NCBI GenBank assembly: GCA_026415985.1 | Contig: JAOAGA010000002.1 | Span: 261-58,887 of the forward strand | DNA: 58,627 nucleotides | Source: Pseudomonadota bacterium | Lineage (GTDB): Bacteria > CALINM01 | Direction of reading: 5' to 3' | In this document: positions 7,438 through 16,443 of the stretch, piece by piece | Position numbering within the stretch: position 1 is the first letter of the stretch | Layout: each line of letters begins with the position of its first letter | The notes under the pieces: generated by a model | What the model was told of the DNA's origin: nothing | Database searches by the model: none | The model's input: the letters and a program-made list of their open reading frames with translations, nothing else | Position numbers and translations under genes: made by a program

Positions 7438-9938
7438 AGACAATCAAAGATAAAATAACTCCCATGATGAGGCAGTATCTTGAAGTCAAGTCAAGATATA
7501 AAGACGCCTTTGTGTTTTTTAGGGTGGGGGATTTTTATGAACTTTTCTACGATGATGCGATCAATGCCTCCGCTATTTTGGGCATTGCCCTTACATCGAG
7601 AGATAAAAGTGAAAAAGATGCGGTCCCGCTATGCGGAGTTCCCTATCATTCCGTTGATAACTATATAAATAAGTTGCTCAGAGAAGGCCATAAGGTAGTC
7701 ATATGCGACCAGATTGAGGATCCAAAACTTGCCAAGGGAGTTGTGAAGAGAGAAGTCACAAGGGTCTTTACTCCCGGAACCGTCGTTGATATGGATAGGT
7801 TGGATCCGAAAGAGAGTAACTACATCTTTTCATTATATTTTTTGAATGAAAAAGAAGTCTCCGTGGCAATGGCTGATATCTCCTGTGGCAATGTGTTATA
7901 TTTTCTAACAGATGATATAGAAAAAGATGTGATTGAGAAAATGAAACCTAAAGAAATGGTTCTTTTGGAATCCCAAAGGGGTTTTCTGACTGATAACTTT
8001 CATAAAAAAAATTTACTTATAAGCTTTCTTAACCTTAGCGATGATGAGATTGTAAAAGATGAGACAGAAAAAATATCTCTTGAATTAATAAAAAAATACA
8101 TAAGAAATGTTATTCTTATCAGAGACTTTAATTTTCAAAACCCAAAAAAAATATCAGTTAAGGACTACCTTTATCTTGATGAGAATGCCATAAGAGATTT
8201 GGAAATTTTTGAACCAGTTTTGAAAGGCGAGAAAAACTCTTCTTTACTATCAGTACTTGACAATACAAAAACTTCCATGGGTGGCAGAAAACTAAGAGAT
8301 TTTCTGACTTTTCCTTTAACAGACAGGAAAGAGATAGCAAGAAGGTTGTCAATAGTTGAGGAGTTTATAAAAAATCCTCAAATTATTGAACCATTAAGAG
8401 GTGGACTTGCCAATATTTTAGATATTGAAAGGATTATAGGTAGTCTTCTAAATCTGAGTTTGTCTCCTAAGTATTTAATATCACTTAAAAATTCTCTAAA
8501 AGAATTGCCAAAAATCAAAGAGTTAATATTTCAGTATGATTTTTTTAAGGAGTTCTTTACTCTTGATGAGTTAAATGAGTTAGTCAGGCTCATAGAAGAT
8601 TCTGTTATGTCAGATCCGCCTTTTACGCTAAAGGAAGGGAATGTAATAAAAAGTGGCTATTCAAAAGAACTGGATGAGCTAAGAAACGTGGTGGAAGGTA
8701 ATACAAATTTTTTATTTGAATATGAACAAAAAGAAAGAGAAAGAACAGGTATATCATCTTTGAAGGTAGGTTTTAATAAAATCTTCGGATATTACATCGA
8801 AGTAACAAAATCTAATCTTAAAAACGTACCTCTAAATTATATCAGAAAGCAAACCCTTGTTAATGCGGAAAGATTTATCACCGACGAGCTTAAATCCTAT
8901 GAAGACAAGGTTCTTAGCGCCTCATCAAAGATAAAGGAGCTGGAAGAAAGCCTCTATAAAGAAATATTGGTTTCAATAAGGGAGTTTATACCTAAATTAA
9001 AGGAACTGGCTAATGAACTTGCTCTTTTGGATATTTTCAGTTCCTTCGCCCTTAATGCTATAAGATATAATTATTGCAGACCAGTCTTCAACGATGGAGA
9101 GTATATCTTAATTGAAGATGGAAGACACCCCTTTGTTGAAAGAAAGTTAAAGAACTTTGTCTCTAACGACCTGAAGCTTTCTAAAGATAGTTATAACATA
9201 ATGGTTATTACAGGACCTAATATGGCGGGAAAATCAACTTATATGAGACAAACCGCCCTCATTGCTATAATGGCTCAGATAGGTTCCTATGTTCCGGCAA
9301 AAAAGGCAGAGATTCCTGTTTTTGACAGGATTTTTACAAGAATTGGCAGTGCAGACTTTTTAGCATCCGGTAAAAGCACCTTTATGGTTGAAATGGTTGA
9401 AACTGCAAATATCCTGAGAGGACTTACAGAAAAGAGTTTAATAATCTTAGACGAAGTAGGCAGGGGAACAAGCACCTTTGACGGTATGTCCATAGCGGAG
9501 GCATTGCTTGAGTATCTTTCTGATAAAACAGAGAAACCTTACGTTCTTTTTTCCACCCATTACCATGAATTAACCGAGCTGGCAAAGAGGAGAAAAAATA
9601 TTAAAAACTTTACGATACCAGCCAAGGAATGGAAAGATGATATTATATTTCTTCACAAATTAACAGAAGGTGTCGCCAATAAAAGTTATGGTATTTATGT
9701 GGCCAAATTAGCAGGGCTTCCCGAAAAGGTAATTGCCCGTGCAAAGGAGATATTAGCGGTTCTTGAAAGGTCGGATATTAAAGGAGACAGAGATAATCTC
9801 TTTCCTTTAAAAAAACAACCCTCACTTTTTGAGGATAATGAGAAAAGGATAATTAAAGAGATTGAGGGTGTAAATATTGAAGAATTAACTCCTCTGCAGG
9901 CTTTTGATCTTTTAAGAAGATTAAAAAATATGCTATGA
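7431..9938 (+). CDS. mutS: DNA mismatch repair protein MutS
   Basis: Mismatch-recognition ATPase. The 835-residue protein has the mismatch-binding Phe-x-Glu (F35, E37 in GDFYELF), connector and lever domains, and a complete ABC-type ATPase with Walker A GPNMAGKST near 595-603, Walker B IILDEVGRGTSTFDG near 670 and the STHYHEL switch near 709. The C-terminal P-L-Q-A-F-D-L-L helix typical of MutS is present. Length and motifs are those of MutS1, distinct from mutS2 at 43.6 kb. It begins inside the end of the TPR gene. Confidence 0.97.
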   Translation: MVETIKDKITPMMRQYLEVKSRYKDAFVFFRVGDFYELFYDDAINASAILGIALTSRDKSEKDAVPLCGVPYHSVDNYINKLLREGHKVVICDQIEDPKLAKGVVKREVTRVFTPGTVVDMDRLDPKESNYIFSLYFLNEKEVSVAMADISCGNVLYFLTDDIEKDVIEKMKPKEMVLLESQRGFLTDNFHKKNLLISFLNLSDDEIVKDETEKISLELIKKYIRNVILIRDFNFQNPKKISVKDYLYLDENAIRDLEIFEPVLKGEKNSSLLSVLDNTKTSMGGRKLRDFLTFPLTDRKEIARRLSIVEEFIKNPQIIEPLRGGLANILDIERIIGSLLNLSLSPKYLISLKNSLKELPKIKELIFQYDFFKEFFTLDELNELVRLIEDSVMSDPPFTLKEGNVIKSGYSKELDELRNVVEGNTNFLFEYEQKERERTGISSLKVGFNKIFGYYIEVTKSNLKNVPLNYIRKQTLVNAERFITDELKSYEDKVLSASSKIKELEESLYKEILVSIREFIPKLKELANELALLDIFSSFALNAIRYNYCRPVFNDGEYILIEDGRHPFVERKLKNFVSNDLKLSKDSYNIMVITGPNMAGKSTYMRQTALIAIMAQIGSYVPAKKAEIPVFDRIFTRIGSADFLASGKSTFMVEMVETANILRGLTEKSLIILDEVGRGTSTFDGMSIAEALLEYLSDKTEKPYVLFSTHYHELTELAKRRKNIKNFTIPAKEWKDDIIFLHKLTEGVANKSYGIYVAKLAGLPEKVIARAKEILAVLERSDIKGDRDNLFPLKKQPSLFEDNEKRIIKEIEGVNIEELTPLQAFDLLRRLKNML

Positions 9939-9945
9939 TAACTTA

Positions 9946-10701
9946 ATGTTTGCTAAATTACTGAGACTGTTTTTAAATCAGAGAGTTCCGAGAAGTAACA
10001 GTGAACTTCTCAACATCCTCTACGGAAGGAAATCCTGCAGGAATTTTAAAAATCAGGCGGTCTCGAAAGAGATAATTGAAGAGATCGTCAAAATCGGAGC
10101 CCTTACTCCATCTACCGTTAATCTCCAAACGTGGAGTTTTTTTCCATTTACAAAAGATGAATGGCAGGAAAAATTTCAAAGTCCCATTCCCTTTGGTGCA
10201 GGTGGTGCTATTATAATTTGTGCTGATCTGAAAAGATTAGAAGTTGTTGACACAGCTTTTAAGAGTTATCCACTCTTTTTTTATACCCTTGCGGTTATGA
10301 ACGCTTCCCTGTCTGCTATGAATATGACGTTAGCGGTAGAAGCTTTGGGTATGAAATCAATAATGCTTTCACAAACCGGAAGAACTGGTCTTTGTGATAT
10401 TAAATACCTTAAAGAAAAATTAGTACTACCTAAGATGGTGTTTCCTATTACAACCTTAGCTTTTGGTTATCCCGCTTCAGAAGTTCTTTTTTCACCGCCT
10501 AAGCTAAAGCCTTCCGTGGTATCACATACAAGAGAGTATCATCTTGATTCTGATGAGATGAAGAAATGGTTTGAAGATATGAATTTTGTTTGTAAAATGA
10601 TAGATAGAGAACATTTAACAGAGAAGTTTGAAAAATATCTAAAACTACTTCCTCAGGCAGAAAAGGAGTTAAATGCTGTACTCGAAGAAATTAAGGATTA
10701 G
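9946..10701 (+). CDS. Nitroreductase family protein
   Basis: FMN-dependent oxidoreductase fold. The signature R-K-S-C-R-N-F near 29-35 binds the flavin phosphate, followed by L-T-P-S-T-V-N-L-Q-T-W near 53-63 and a G-Y-P motif near 174. At 251 residues it is longer than the usual 170-220; the extra length is a Lys/Glu-rich C-terminal helical tail from about residue 190. The start has no clear ribosome binding site. The 3' end overlaps the amidase gene by 29 bases. Substrate cannot be predicted. Confidence 0.85.
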   Translation: MFAKLLRLFLNQRVPRSNSELLNILYGRKSCRNFKNQAVSKEIIEEIVKIGALTPSTVNLQTWSFFPFTKDEWQEKFQSPIPFGAGGAIIICADLKRLEVVDTAFKSYPLFFYTLAVMNASLSAMNMTLAVEALGMKSIMLSQTGRTGLCDIKYLKEKLVLPKMVFPITTLAFGYPASEVLFSPPKLKPSVVSHTREYHLDSDEMKKWFEDMNFVCKMIDREHLTEKFEKYLKLLPQAEKELNAVLEEIKD

Positions 10702-12250
10702 CATACTTTTACTAATCTTTTTCATAATTTTTACCGGTGCTAAGGAAAGAAAACAGAAAAAAACACAAAGACTCTCTCTTTTTGAAAAGATTAAATCGGA
10801 ATATTTAATTTATAAAAACTCCAAAAATGAACTGAAAGATAATGTTTTGAAAGGATATATCCTTAAGTTTGACCGGTTCTCAAAGAGTGGTAAAGAGTCA
10901 GAAGTAGTTGCAAGTAAATATTTTAAGGCTGACATTAATGAAAAGCTCTTTGAAATAACAGGTGATAAATCTTATCTGGTTGAAGCTATTAAATTATATG
11001 AGGAAGTAAGTAAAAACAGAGGGACCAATCTTTCTCTTGCTGCCCAGAAAAAAATAGAGCTTCTGAAAAAGCCCTCAAATCAGGACGATCCTGAAGTTGT
11101 AAATACAGAAAAAAAGAAAGAAGATTTACCAGTTACTGGTCTTATTAATCTTACAAATATAAAATACTGGTCAGATAATAATTATACAAGGGTAGTAGTG
11201 GAACTTGAAAAACAAACGCTCTATGATATTAAAACACTCAAAGAAGATTATGAAAACAAAAAACCGCCGAGGATTGTAATAGATTTTAAAAATAGCATTG
11301 CCAACAAAGAACTTCTTAAAAATGCCATCGAGATTAACGATAATCTTCTTGAAAAAATAAGAGTCGGTCAGTATAGAGATGATCTGGCAAGGGTGGTATT
11401 AGATCTTAAGTCTATCGGTAAATATAACGTATTTAGTCTGACAGATCCCTTCAGGGTTGTGGTGGATATATATGCATCTGATAAGGGGGGTTCTGTTAAT
11501 TTGGTACCTCAGGACTCCAAAAAGATTCAGGAAAAAAAGATTGAAAGCAAGCATATATTTCATAATATTAAATCTATTGTCATCGATACAGGTCATGGTG
11601 ATCACGATCCCGGGGCTATAGGTATTGATGGATTAAGAGAGAAAGACGTAGTTCTTGACATTGGGTTAAGACTTGGCAGGCTTATAAAGGAATACTTTCC
11701 TGATATAAATATCTATTACACAAGGGACAGGGATATTTTTCTGCCTCTTGAAGAAAGGACAGCCTTTGCCAATTCCAAGAAGGCAGATCTGTTTATATCC
11801 ATTCATGCCAATGCGAGCAAGAACAAATCTGCCAGTGGAATTGAAACCTATTTTCTTAATTTTGCCAAGGAAAAAAGGGCTATGGAGGTTGTAGCAAGAG
11901 AAAATGCTACAACAATTGAAGGGGTCGATGAAGTTCAGACAATATTAAAAGATTTGCTTATAAGCAGTAAATACAACGAATCGAGCTTATTCGCATCGGT
12001 TATTCAGAAAAATCTTGTTTCAAGGTTATCTCAGGAGTATAACGATATTGTTGATTTAGGGGTAAAACAGGGTCCTTTTTATGTATTGCTTGGTTCTGCC
12101 ATGCCAAGTATCCTTGTAGAGGTTTCTTTTATTACCCATCCTACCGAGGGCAGAAGGCTTGCCAGTGAGTCCTATAGAGAGAAGATAGCAGAAGGAATAA
12201 TGAATGGTATTAAAGAGTATATAGAAAGAACTGCTTTGGTTAAAAACTAA
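10673..12250 (+). CDS. N-acetylmuramoyl-L-alanine amidase (AmiC-like)
   Basis: Periplasmic zinc amidase that cuts the peptide from peptidoglycan during cell separation. An N-terminal signal/anchor (about 8-23) is followed by a helical Lys-rich segment, an AMIN domain (about 155-275) that targets the septum or peptidoglycan, and an Amidase_3 domain (about 300-520). Visible catalytic elements are D-T-G-H-G near 303-307, R-E-K-D near 318, S-I-H-A-N-A near 375 and the catalytic Glu in V-E-V-S-F near 482. The 525-residue length exceeds AmiC (417) because of the helical segment. AAGGAG 5' of the ATG supports the start inside the nitroreductase gene. Confidence 0.92.
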   Translation: MLYSKKLRISILLLIFFIIFTGAKERKQKKTQRLSLFEKIKSEYLIYKNSKNELKDNVLKGYILKFDRFSKSGKESEVVASKYFKADINEKLFEITGDKSYLVEAIKLYEEVSKNRGTNLSLAAQKKIELLKKPSNQDDPEVVNTEKKKEDLPVTGLINLTNIKYWSDNNYTRVVVELEKQTLYDIKTLKEDYENKKPPRIVIDFKNSIANKELLKNAIEINDNLLEKIRVGQYRDDLARVVLDLKSIGKYNVFSLTDPFRVVVDIYASDKGGSVNLVPQDSKKIQEKKIESKHIFHNIKSIVIDTGHGDHDPGAIGIDGLREKDVVLDIGLRLGRLIKEYFPDINIYYTRDRDIFLPLEERTAFANSKKADLFISIHANASKNKSASGIETYFLNFAKEKRAMEVVARENATTIEGVDEVQTILKDLLISSKYNESSLFASVIQKNLVSRLSQEYNDIVDLGVKQGPFYVLLGSAMPSILVEVSFITHPTEGRRLASESYREKIAEGIMNGIKEYIERTALVKN

Positions 12251-12252
12251 AA

Positions 12253-14817
12253 ATGATTAATAGGTTTATAAACAAGATAAATAATTTTTCCGGGCTTGAG
12301 AAAGATTTTTTTCTGAAGCATAAAAACTCCCTTTCTCTTCTTAAAAAAAGAACTGAGTTTTTTGATAAATTAATTTCAGATACTGTTTGTGAAATTACCG
12401 GAAACATTGGAAAAGAAAGATTTTTCATCTGTGCGGTTGGCGGATACGGCAGAAGAGAGTTGTATCCTCAGTCAGATATTGATATGGTAATAATCTCACA
12501 AAAGGAGTCTGAAGATTGTTTGAAAAATATTTATCAAAAAGTTATCGTTTCGTTACTTGACTCAAAAGTTGAGGTAGGGTATGCCTTCAGAGAGATTAAT
12601 GATTTACCTGATGACATTGAAAAAGATATAACCATAATAACGTCTTATCTAAACGCCAGATATCTTTGTGGCAATTATATGTTATTTGATAAATGGAAGA
12701 GAGAGTTTCTGTCTCCATATCTGAAAAAGATACGAATACCATATTTAAAGTCAAAACTAAAGGAGTACGACAAAAGGCTCTTAAAATACAATCAAAACCC
12801 CTATATATTAGAGCCGAACATAAAAGAAGGCATAGGTGGTCTCAGAGATTTTCATTATATAAACTGGTTAAGCAAAGTGGCGATAAAACAGGGTGATCCA
12901 TTAGGATTATATTATCTCAATATAATAAGCAAAAGAGAGCTTGAGGAGTTAAATAACGCCTATCAGTTTCTTTCAAAGATAAGATGTTATATCCATCTTT
13001 TCAAGTATATAAAAAAGGAAACACTTACTTTTGAGGTACAACAGGAGGTAGCGGAGTTTTTAAACTATAAGGATAGAGAAGATGCCTCCTTTGTTGAAGT
13101 TTTCATGCAGGATTATTATAAGCATACCAATAATGTATACATGATAACAAAAAAGGTCTTTCATAACCTCAACATACTGATGAGCAAGAAAAAAAATTTT
13201 GTGAAAAATGAAGTTGATGCAGGAATTTTTTTAGAAGGATTGGGTGGCGGAGAGATAAATATCAACCCCTTTAAGGCAGATAAAAATCCGAGAATAATTT
13301 TCAAAGTCTTTCTCTACAGCAAGAATCTGGAAAGACCGATATCTTTCAAATCCATTGACTTTATAAAAAATATTGCTGAAAACTTTAATATAAAAGTATG
13401 GGATGAAGAGCTAAGAAATATCCTTTTTCAACTGTTTACGCCATTAAAAGCAAATGATTTTAATGTAATAATGGATATGTATTACTCTAATTTTTTAAAG
13501 ATTATCTTTCCCGAGTTTGGAAATATTTATCATAAAATGCAGTTTGATGCCTATCATATATATACCATTGATATTCACTCTCTGTATTCCGTTAAAAATA
13601 TTTTTGATTATTTTCACAACGATAAAAATGGTATAAGAAAGAAAATCAGGAAGCCCCATATTCTTGCACTGGCAGGGCTTCTGCATGATATTGGCAAGGG
13701 GCTTGGCAAGGAACACTCGGAAAAAGGTGCTGTGATAGTAGATTCAATTTGCAAAAGACTCGGACTTTCAATAGAAGACAAGGAACTGTTGATTTTTTTG
13801 GTTAAAAACCATTTGCTTTTATCTAAGATAGCTCAGAGAAGGGATATTTCCGATTTAAAATTTTTAGCTAAAGTATATGAAGATGATATAAAAAGTAGAG
13901 ATAATTTTGAGTATCTTTATTTTCTTACATTGGCAGACCTGATGTCTGTGGGGGAGGGAGTTTTCAGTCAGTGGAAGGAAAATCTCTTCAACACACTGTA
14001 TCTAAATTTCGAAAGGGTTATCTCTTCGAGTAAAGAAGGCTTTGACTACATTGAAGAATATGGCAAATTAAAGAAAGCTGAGCTAATAGACTATTTGAAA
14101 AACAGAAAATTAGAGACATTAATCCCCTATGTTGAGTATCTGCCTGCTAATTATGTCATTACAAATAATTATGAGGATATCGAGAAACATCTTTATATTG
14201 ACAGGGAGTTTCATCTTTCAGGAAAAAAATATCTTACCAGTATAAAACCAAACCATGAAAATAAGGTTACAGAAATAATAATAGCAAGCGAAGATAAAAA
14301 GGGGTTATTCTATAAGTTAGCAGGTATAATGACTTACACAGGCTTTAATATCCTTAGCGCTAATATAAACACAAGAACTAATGGTTCCGTTTTAGATGTT
14401 TTTTATGTTGATCTGGGTAAAAGAGAATATGAGTTTGACGTACATTTAAATGAAAGATTAATTGAGCTTCTTGAGGAAGTTCTTGTGGAAGGAAAGGATA
14501 TTGATGAAAAGATAACAAAAAAGGTAAAAGCCTTTCATAGAAAAACGGTCTTTAAGGAAAAAGATGAGATTTATTTTGATAACACGAGTTCAGAAGATTA
14601 TACGATCATAGATATCTTTACAAGAGATCATATAGGACTTCTTTATGAGATTACGAAGAAGTTATATCAACTGAACTTGGATATTTATTTTTCCAAGATT
14701 GCGACCTTAGGCGAAAGGGCTATAGACGTATTTTATGTGCAGAAAAACGGAAAAAAAGTGGTTGAGCAACAGGAGCTGGAAAATATAAGGAATGCCCTTT
14801 TAAAAACACTTTCTTAG
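12253..14817 (+). CDS. glnD: [Protein-PII] uridylyltransferase/uridylyl-removing enzyme
   Basis: Sensor of glutamine that uridylylates and deuridylylates PII. The 854-residue protein shows the full domain order: nucleotidyltransferase (GGYGRREL then D-I-D-M near 62-77), linker, HD hydrolase domain with L-L-H-D-I-G-K-G near 475, and two C-terminal ACT domains (about 675-745 and 785-850) that bind glutamine. Length is slightly below the typical 860-890. No PII gene is in the window. Its stop codon interlocks with the stop of the convergent TVP38 gene, leaving no room for a separate terminator. Confidence 0.95.
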   Translation: MINRFINKINNFSGLEKDFFLKHKNSLSLLKKRTEFFDKLISDTVCEITGNIGKERFFICAVGGYGRRELYPQSDIDMVIISQKESEDCLKNIYQKVIVSLLDSKVEVGYAFREINDLPDDIEKDITIITSYLNARYLCGNYMLFDKWKREFLSPYLKKIRIPYLKSKLKEYDKRLLKYNQNPYILEPNIKEGIGGLRDFHYINWLSKVAIKQGDPLGLYYLNIISKRELEELNNAYQFLSKIRCYIHLFKYIKKETLTFEVQQEVAEFLNYKDREDASFVEVFMQDYYKHTNNVYMITKKVFHNLNILMSKKKNFVKNEVDAGIFLEGLGGGEININPFKADKNPRIIFKVFLYSKNLERPISFKSIDFIKNIAENFNIKVWDEELRNILFQLFTPLKANDFNVIMDMYYSNFLKIIFPEFGNIYHKMQFDAYHIYTIDIHSLYSVKNIFDYFHNDKNGIRKKIRKPHILALAGLLHDIGKGLGKEHSEKGAVIVDSICKRLGLSIEDKELLIFLVKNHLLLSKIAQRRDISDLKFLAKVYEDDIKSRDNFEYLYFLTLADLMSVGEGVFSQWKENLFNTLYLNFERVISSSKEGFDYIEEYGKLKKAELIDYLKNRKLETLIPYVEYLPANYVITNNYEDIEKHLYIDREFHLSGKKYLTSIKPNHENKVTEIIIASEDKKGLFYKLAGIMTYTGFNILSANINTRTNGSVLDVFYVDLGKREYEFDVHLNERLIELLEEVLVEGKDIDEKITKKVKAFHRKTVFKEKDEIYFDNTSSEDYTIIDIFTRDHIGLLYEITKKLYQLNLDIYFSKIATLGERAIDVFYVQKNGKKVVEQQELENIRNALLKTLS

Positions 14818-15497
14818 TCGTCTTTGTGTAACAAAGAATGGATCTTTTTCTCTAAAGGGTCTTTATAAATATAGATTATTAGCATAATTATACCAACCAG
14901 AACTGCAAGGGTAATGAAAGATTTATAATACTCATTTCTTATTAGTGTCCCTGCTACTGATAAAAGATAGGTACTGACAAGTCTTCCAAAGGTAGAGATT
15001 ATAAAAAAGACCCTCAATCTCATATTACTTAGACCAAGAATATAACATAGATAGTCCTTTGGAAAGCCGGGCATTAAAAACAGTATGGCAGAGATGGCGG
15101 TTCCTCTGTGGGTCATTAAATAATCGAACTTCTCGAGATATTTTCTGTTTACGAATAAAAGCACAAAGGGCCTTCCGAAAAACCTCGCCAATGAAAAAGC
15201 TACCATGGAACCTAAAGTAAGCCCTATGGTTGAATAAAAGGTCCCTAATATTACTCCGAAAAGGTAACCGCCAATAAATCCGGTAACCTCTCCGGGTATG
15301 AAGGCTATGGTTACTTGTAATATTTGTAATCCTATGAAAATGAATACAGAGAGTGTTTTGTATTTGTTAATAAAAGAAATTATTTGATTTTTATCAGAAA
15401 AAAACTGCCACAGCTGATATTTAAAGGTTAGATAAGTAGAGACCGAAAATATAAGAATGAGTAAGACTGCTTTTAAATAAATAATCTTTCTGTTCAT
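14814..15497 (-). CDS. TVP38/TMEM64-family membrane protein
   Basis: Integral inner-membrane protein of 227 residues with about six hydrophobic segments. The TVP38/DedA-like signature is visible as I-P-G-E-V-T-G-F-I-G-G-Y-L-F-G, followed by G-S-M-V-A-F and a second re-entrant-type P-G-F-P-K-D-Y-L-C-Y motif. DedA/TVP38 proteins are linked to lipid scrambling and membrane homeostasis. It is one of only two - strand genes seen. A -10 box (TATAAT, - strand, 15519-15514) puts its transcript start about 10 bases before the ATG, and no Shine-Dalgarno sequence is visible. Confidence 0.87.
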   Translation of the reverse strand: MNRKIIYLKAVLLILIFSVSTYLTFKYQLWQFFSDKNQIISFINKYKTLSVFIFIGLQILQVTIAFIPGEVTGFIGGYLFGVILGTFYSTIGLTLGSMVAFSLARFFGRPFVLLFVNRKYLEKFDYLMTHRGTAISAILFLMPGFPKDYLCYILGLSNMRLRVFFIISTFGRLVSTYLLSVAGTLIRNEYYKSFITLAVLVGIIMLIIYIYKDPLEKKIHSLLHKDD

Positions 15498-15528
15498 TCG
15501 GTTAAATTAAAAGATTATATAAAAAAAG

Positions 15529-15540
15529 TTGTAATTACAA
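15529..15540. promoter_or_regulatory. 12-bp perfect palindrome in the divergent TVP38/xer promoter region
   Basis: TTGTAATTACAA reads identically on both strands. It lies between the start of the - strand TVP38 gene and the promoter of the + strand recombinase, and overlaps the place where the TVP38 -35 element would fall (15 bases from its -10). It could be an operator for both genes, but AT-rich palindromes of this size also occur by chance. Confidence 0.3.
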
Positions 15541-15549
15541 GTTTTTTCT

Positions 15550-15579
15550 TTGTTTTTTGGCAATGATTTAAAATATAAT
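15550..15579 (+). promoter_or_regulatory. Probable promoter giving a leaderless xer transcript
   Basis: TTGTTT at 15550-15555 and TATAAT at 15574-15579 are 18 bases apart. The expected first transcribed base is 15586, which is exactly the G of the GTG start that best matches the recombinase family. No ribosome binding site precedes that codon. Confidence 0.45.
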
Positions 15580-15585
15580 TTTCTT

Positions 15586-16443
15586 GTGGAGAGAGAGGTA
15601 GAAAGATTTCTTGAATACCTGAAAATAGAGAAAGGTTTATCAAAAAATACAATAGAATCTTATTACTTCGATTTAAAAAGTTTCTCTGAATACTTTAAAG
15701 GTAAAGAGGTTAAAGAAATTGGTTACAACGAGTTTCTCGACTATTTTGAGAGTCTCCATAGGGGAGAAAAAGAAATAACCACTATTATCAGAAATATAGT
15801 TACCATAAGAAGATTTACCAAATTCTTGCTGGCAGTGGGGTTGATTGAAAAGGATCCTTTAGCCAGTTTTGAACTTCCTAAGATGAAAAGGAGTCTTCCT
15901 CACTTTCTGTCGGAGGAAGAGGTGGAAGCTTTGATAAACTCTGTAGATATGTCGGAGAAAAATGCTTTAAGAGATAGAGTGATAGTAGAGCTTTTGTATG
16001 GTTGTGGTTTAAGGGTTTCTGAGCTTACAAGTTTAAAACTCAATCAGATAAACTTAAAATCTGGTTTTATAATAGTGTTAGGAAAAGGTAGTAAGGAAAG
16101 GGTAGTCCCAATGGGAGAAGAGCTTATTTTCTGGCTTAAGAAATATCTTGAAGATAAAGGTTATGGAGTATATTTGTTCCAGGGCAGAAACAAAAAACCT
16201 ATAACGAGGCAGTATGTATGGAAGATTTTAAAAAAACTTGCGTCTAAAGTAAATATAAACTATATAACTCCCCATACTTTAAGACATAGTTTTGCTACCC
16301 ATCTTTTACAAAGAGGTGCAGACTTACACACGGTTCAGCTGTTATTGGGACATTCAGATATTTCAACTACGGAGATATATACCCATATTACTATGGACAG
16401 ACTAAAAGAGGTTTATTACGAGTATCATCCGAGGGCTAAATGA
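15586..16443 (+). CDS. Tyrosine recombinase XerC/XerD
   Basis: Site-specific recombinase that resolves chromosome dimers. The N-terminal SAM-like domain (E-K-G-L-S-K-N-T-I-E-S-Y) precedes a catalytic domain with the full R-H-R-H-Y set: Arg in C-G-L-R-V-S-E-L, H-T-L-R-H-S-F-A-T-H, then G-H-S-D-I-S-T-T-E-I-Y-T-H with the nucleophile Tyr. GTG at 15586 places the family N-terminus correctly (285 residues); an in-frame TTG at 15550 would add 12 residues but falls on the -35 box. Only one Xer gene is visible, so XerC and XerD cannot be told apart. It overlaps the next gene by four bases. Confidence 0.93.
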   Translation: MEREVERFLEYLKIEKGLSKNTIESYYFDLKSFSEYFKGKEVKEIGYNEFLDYFESLHRGEKEITTIIRNIVTIRRFTKFLLAVGLIEKDPLASFELPKMKRSLPHFLSEEEVEALINSVDMSEKNALRDRVIVELLYGCGLRVSELTSLKLNQINLKSGFIIVLGKGSKERVVPMGEELIFWLKKYLEDKGYGVYLFQGRNKKPITRQYVWKILKKLASKVNINYITPHTLRHSFATHLLQRGADLHTVQLLLGHSDISTTEIYTHITMDRLKEVYYEYHPRAK

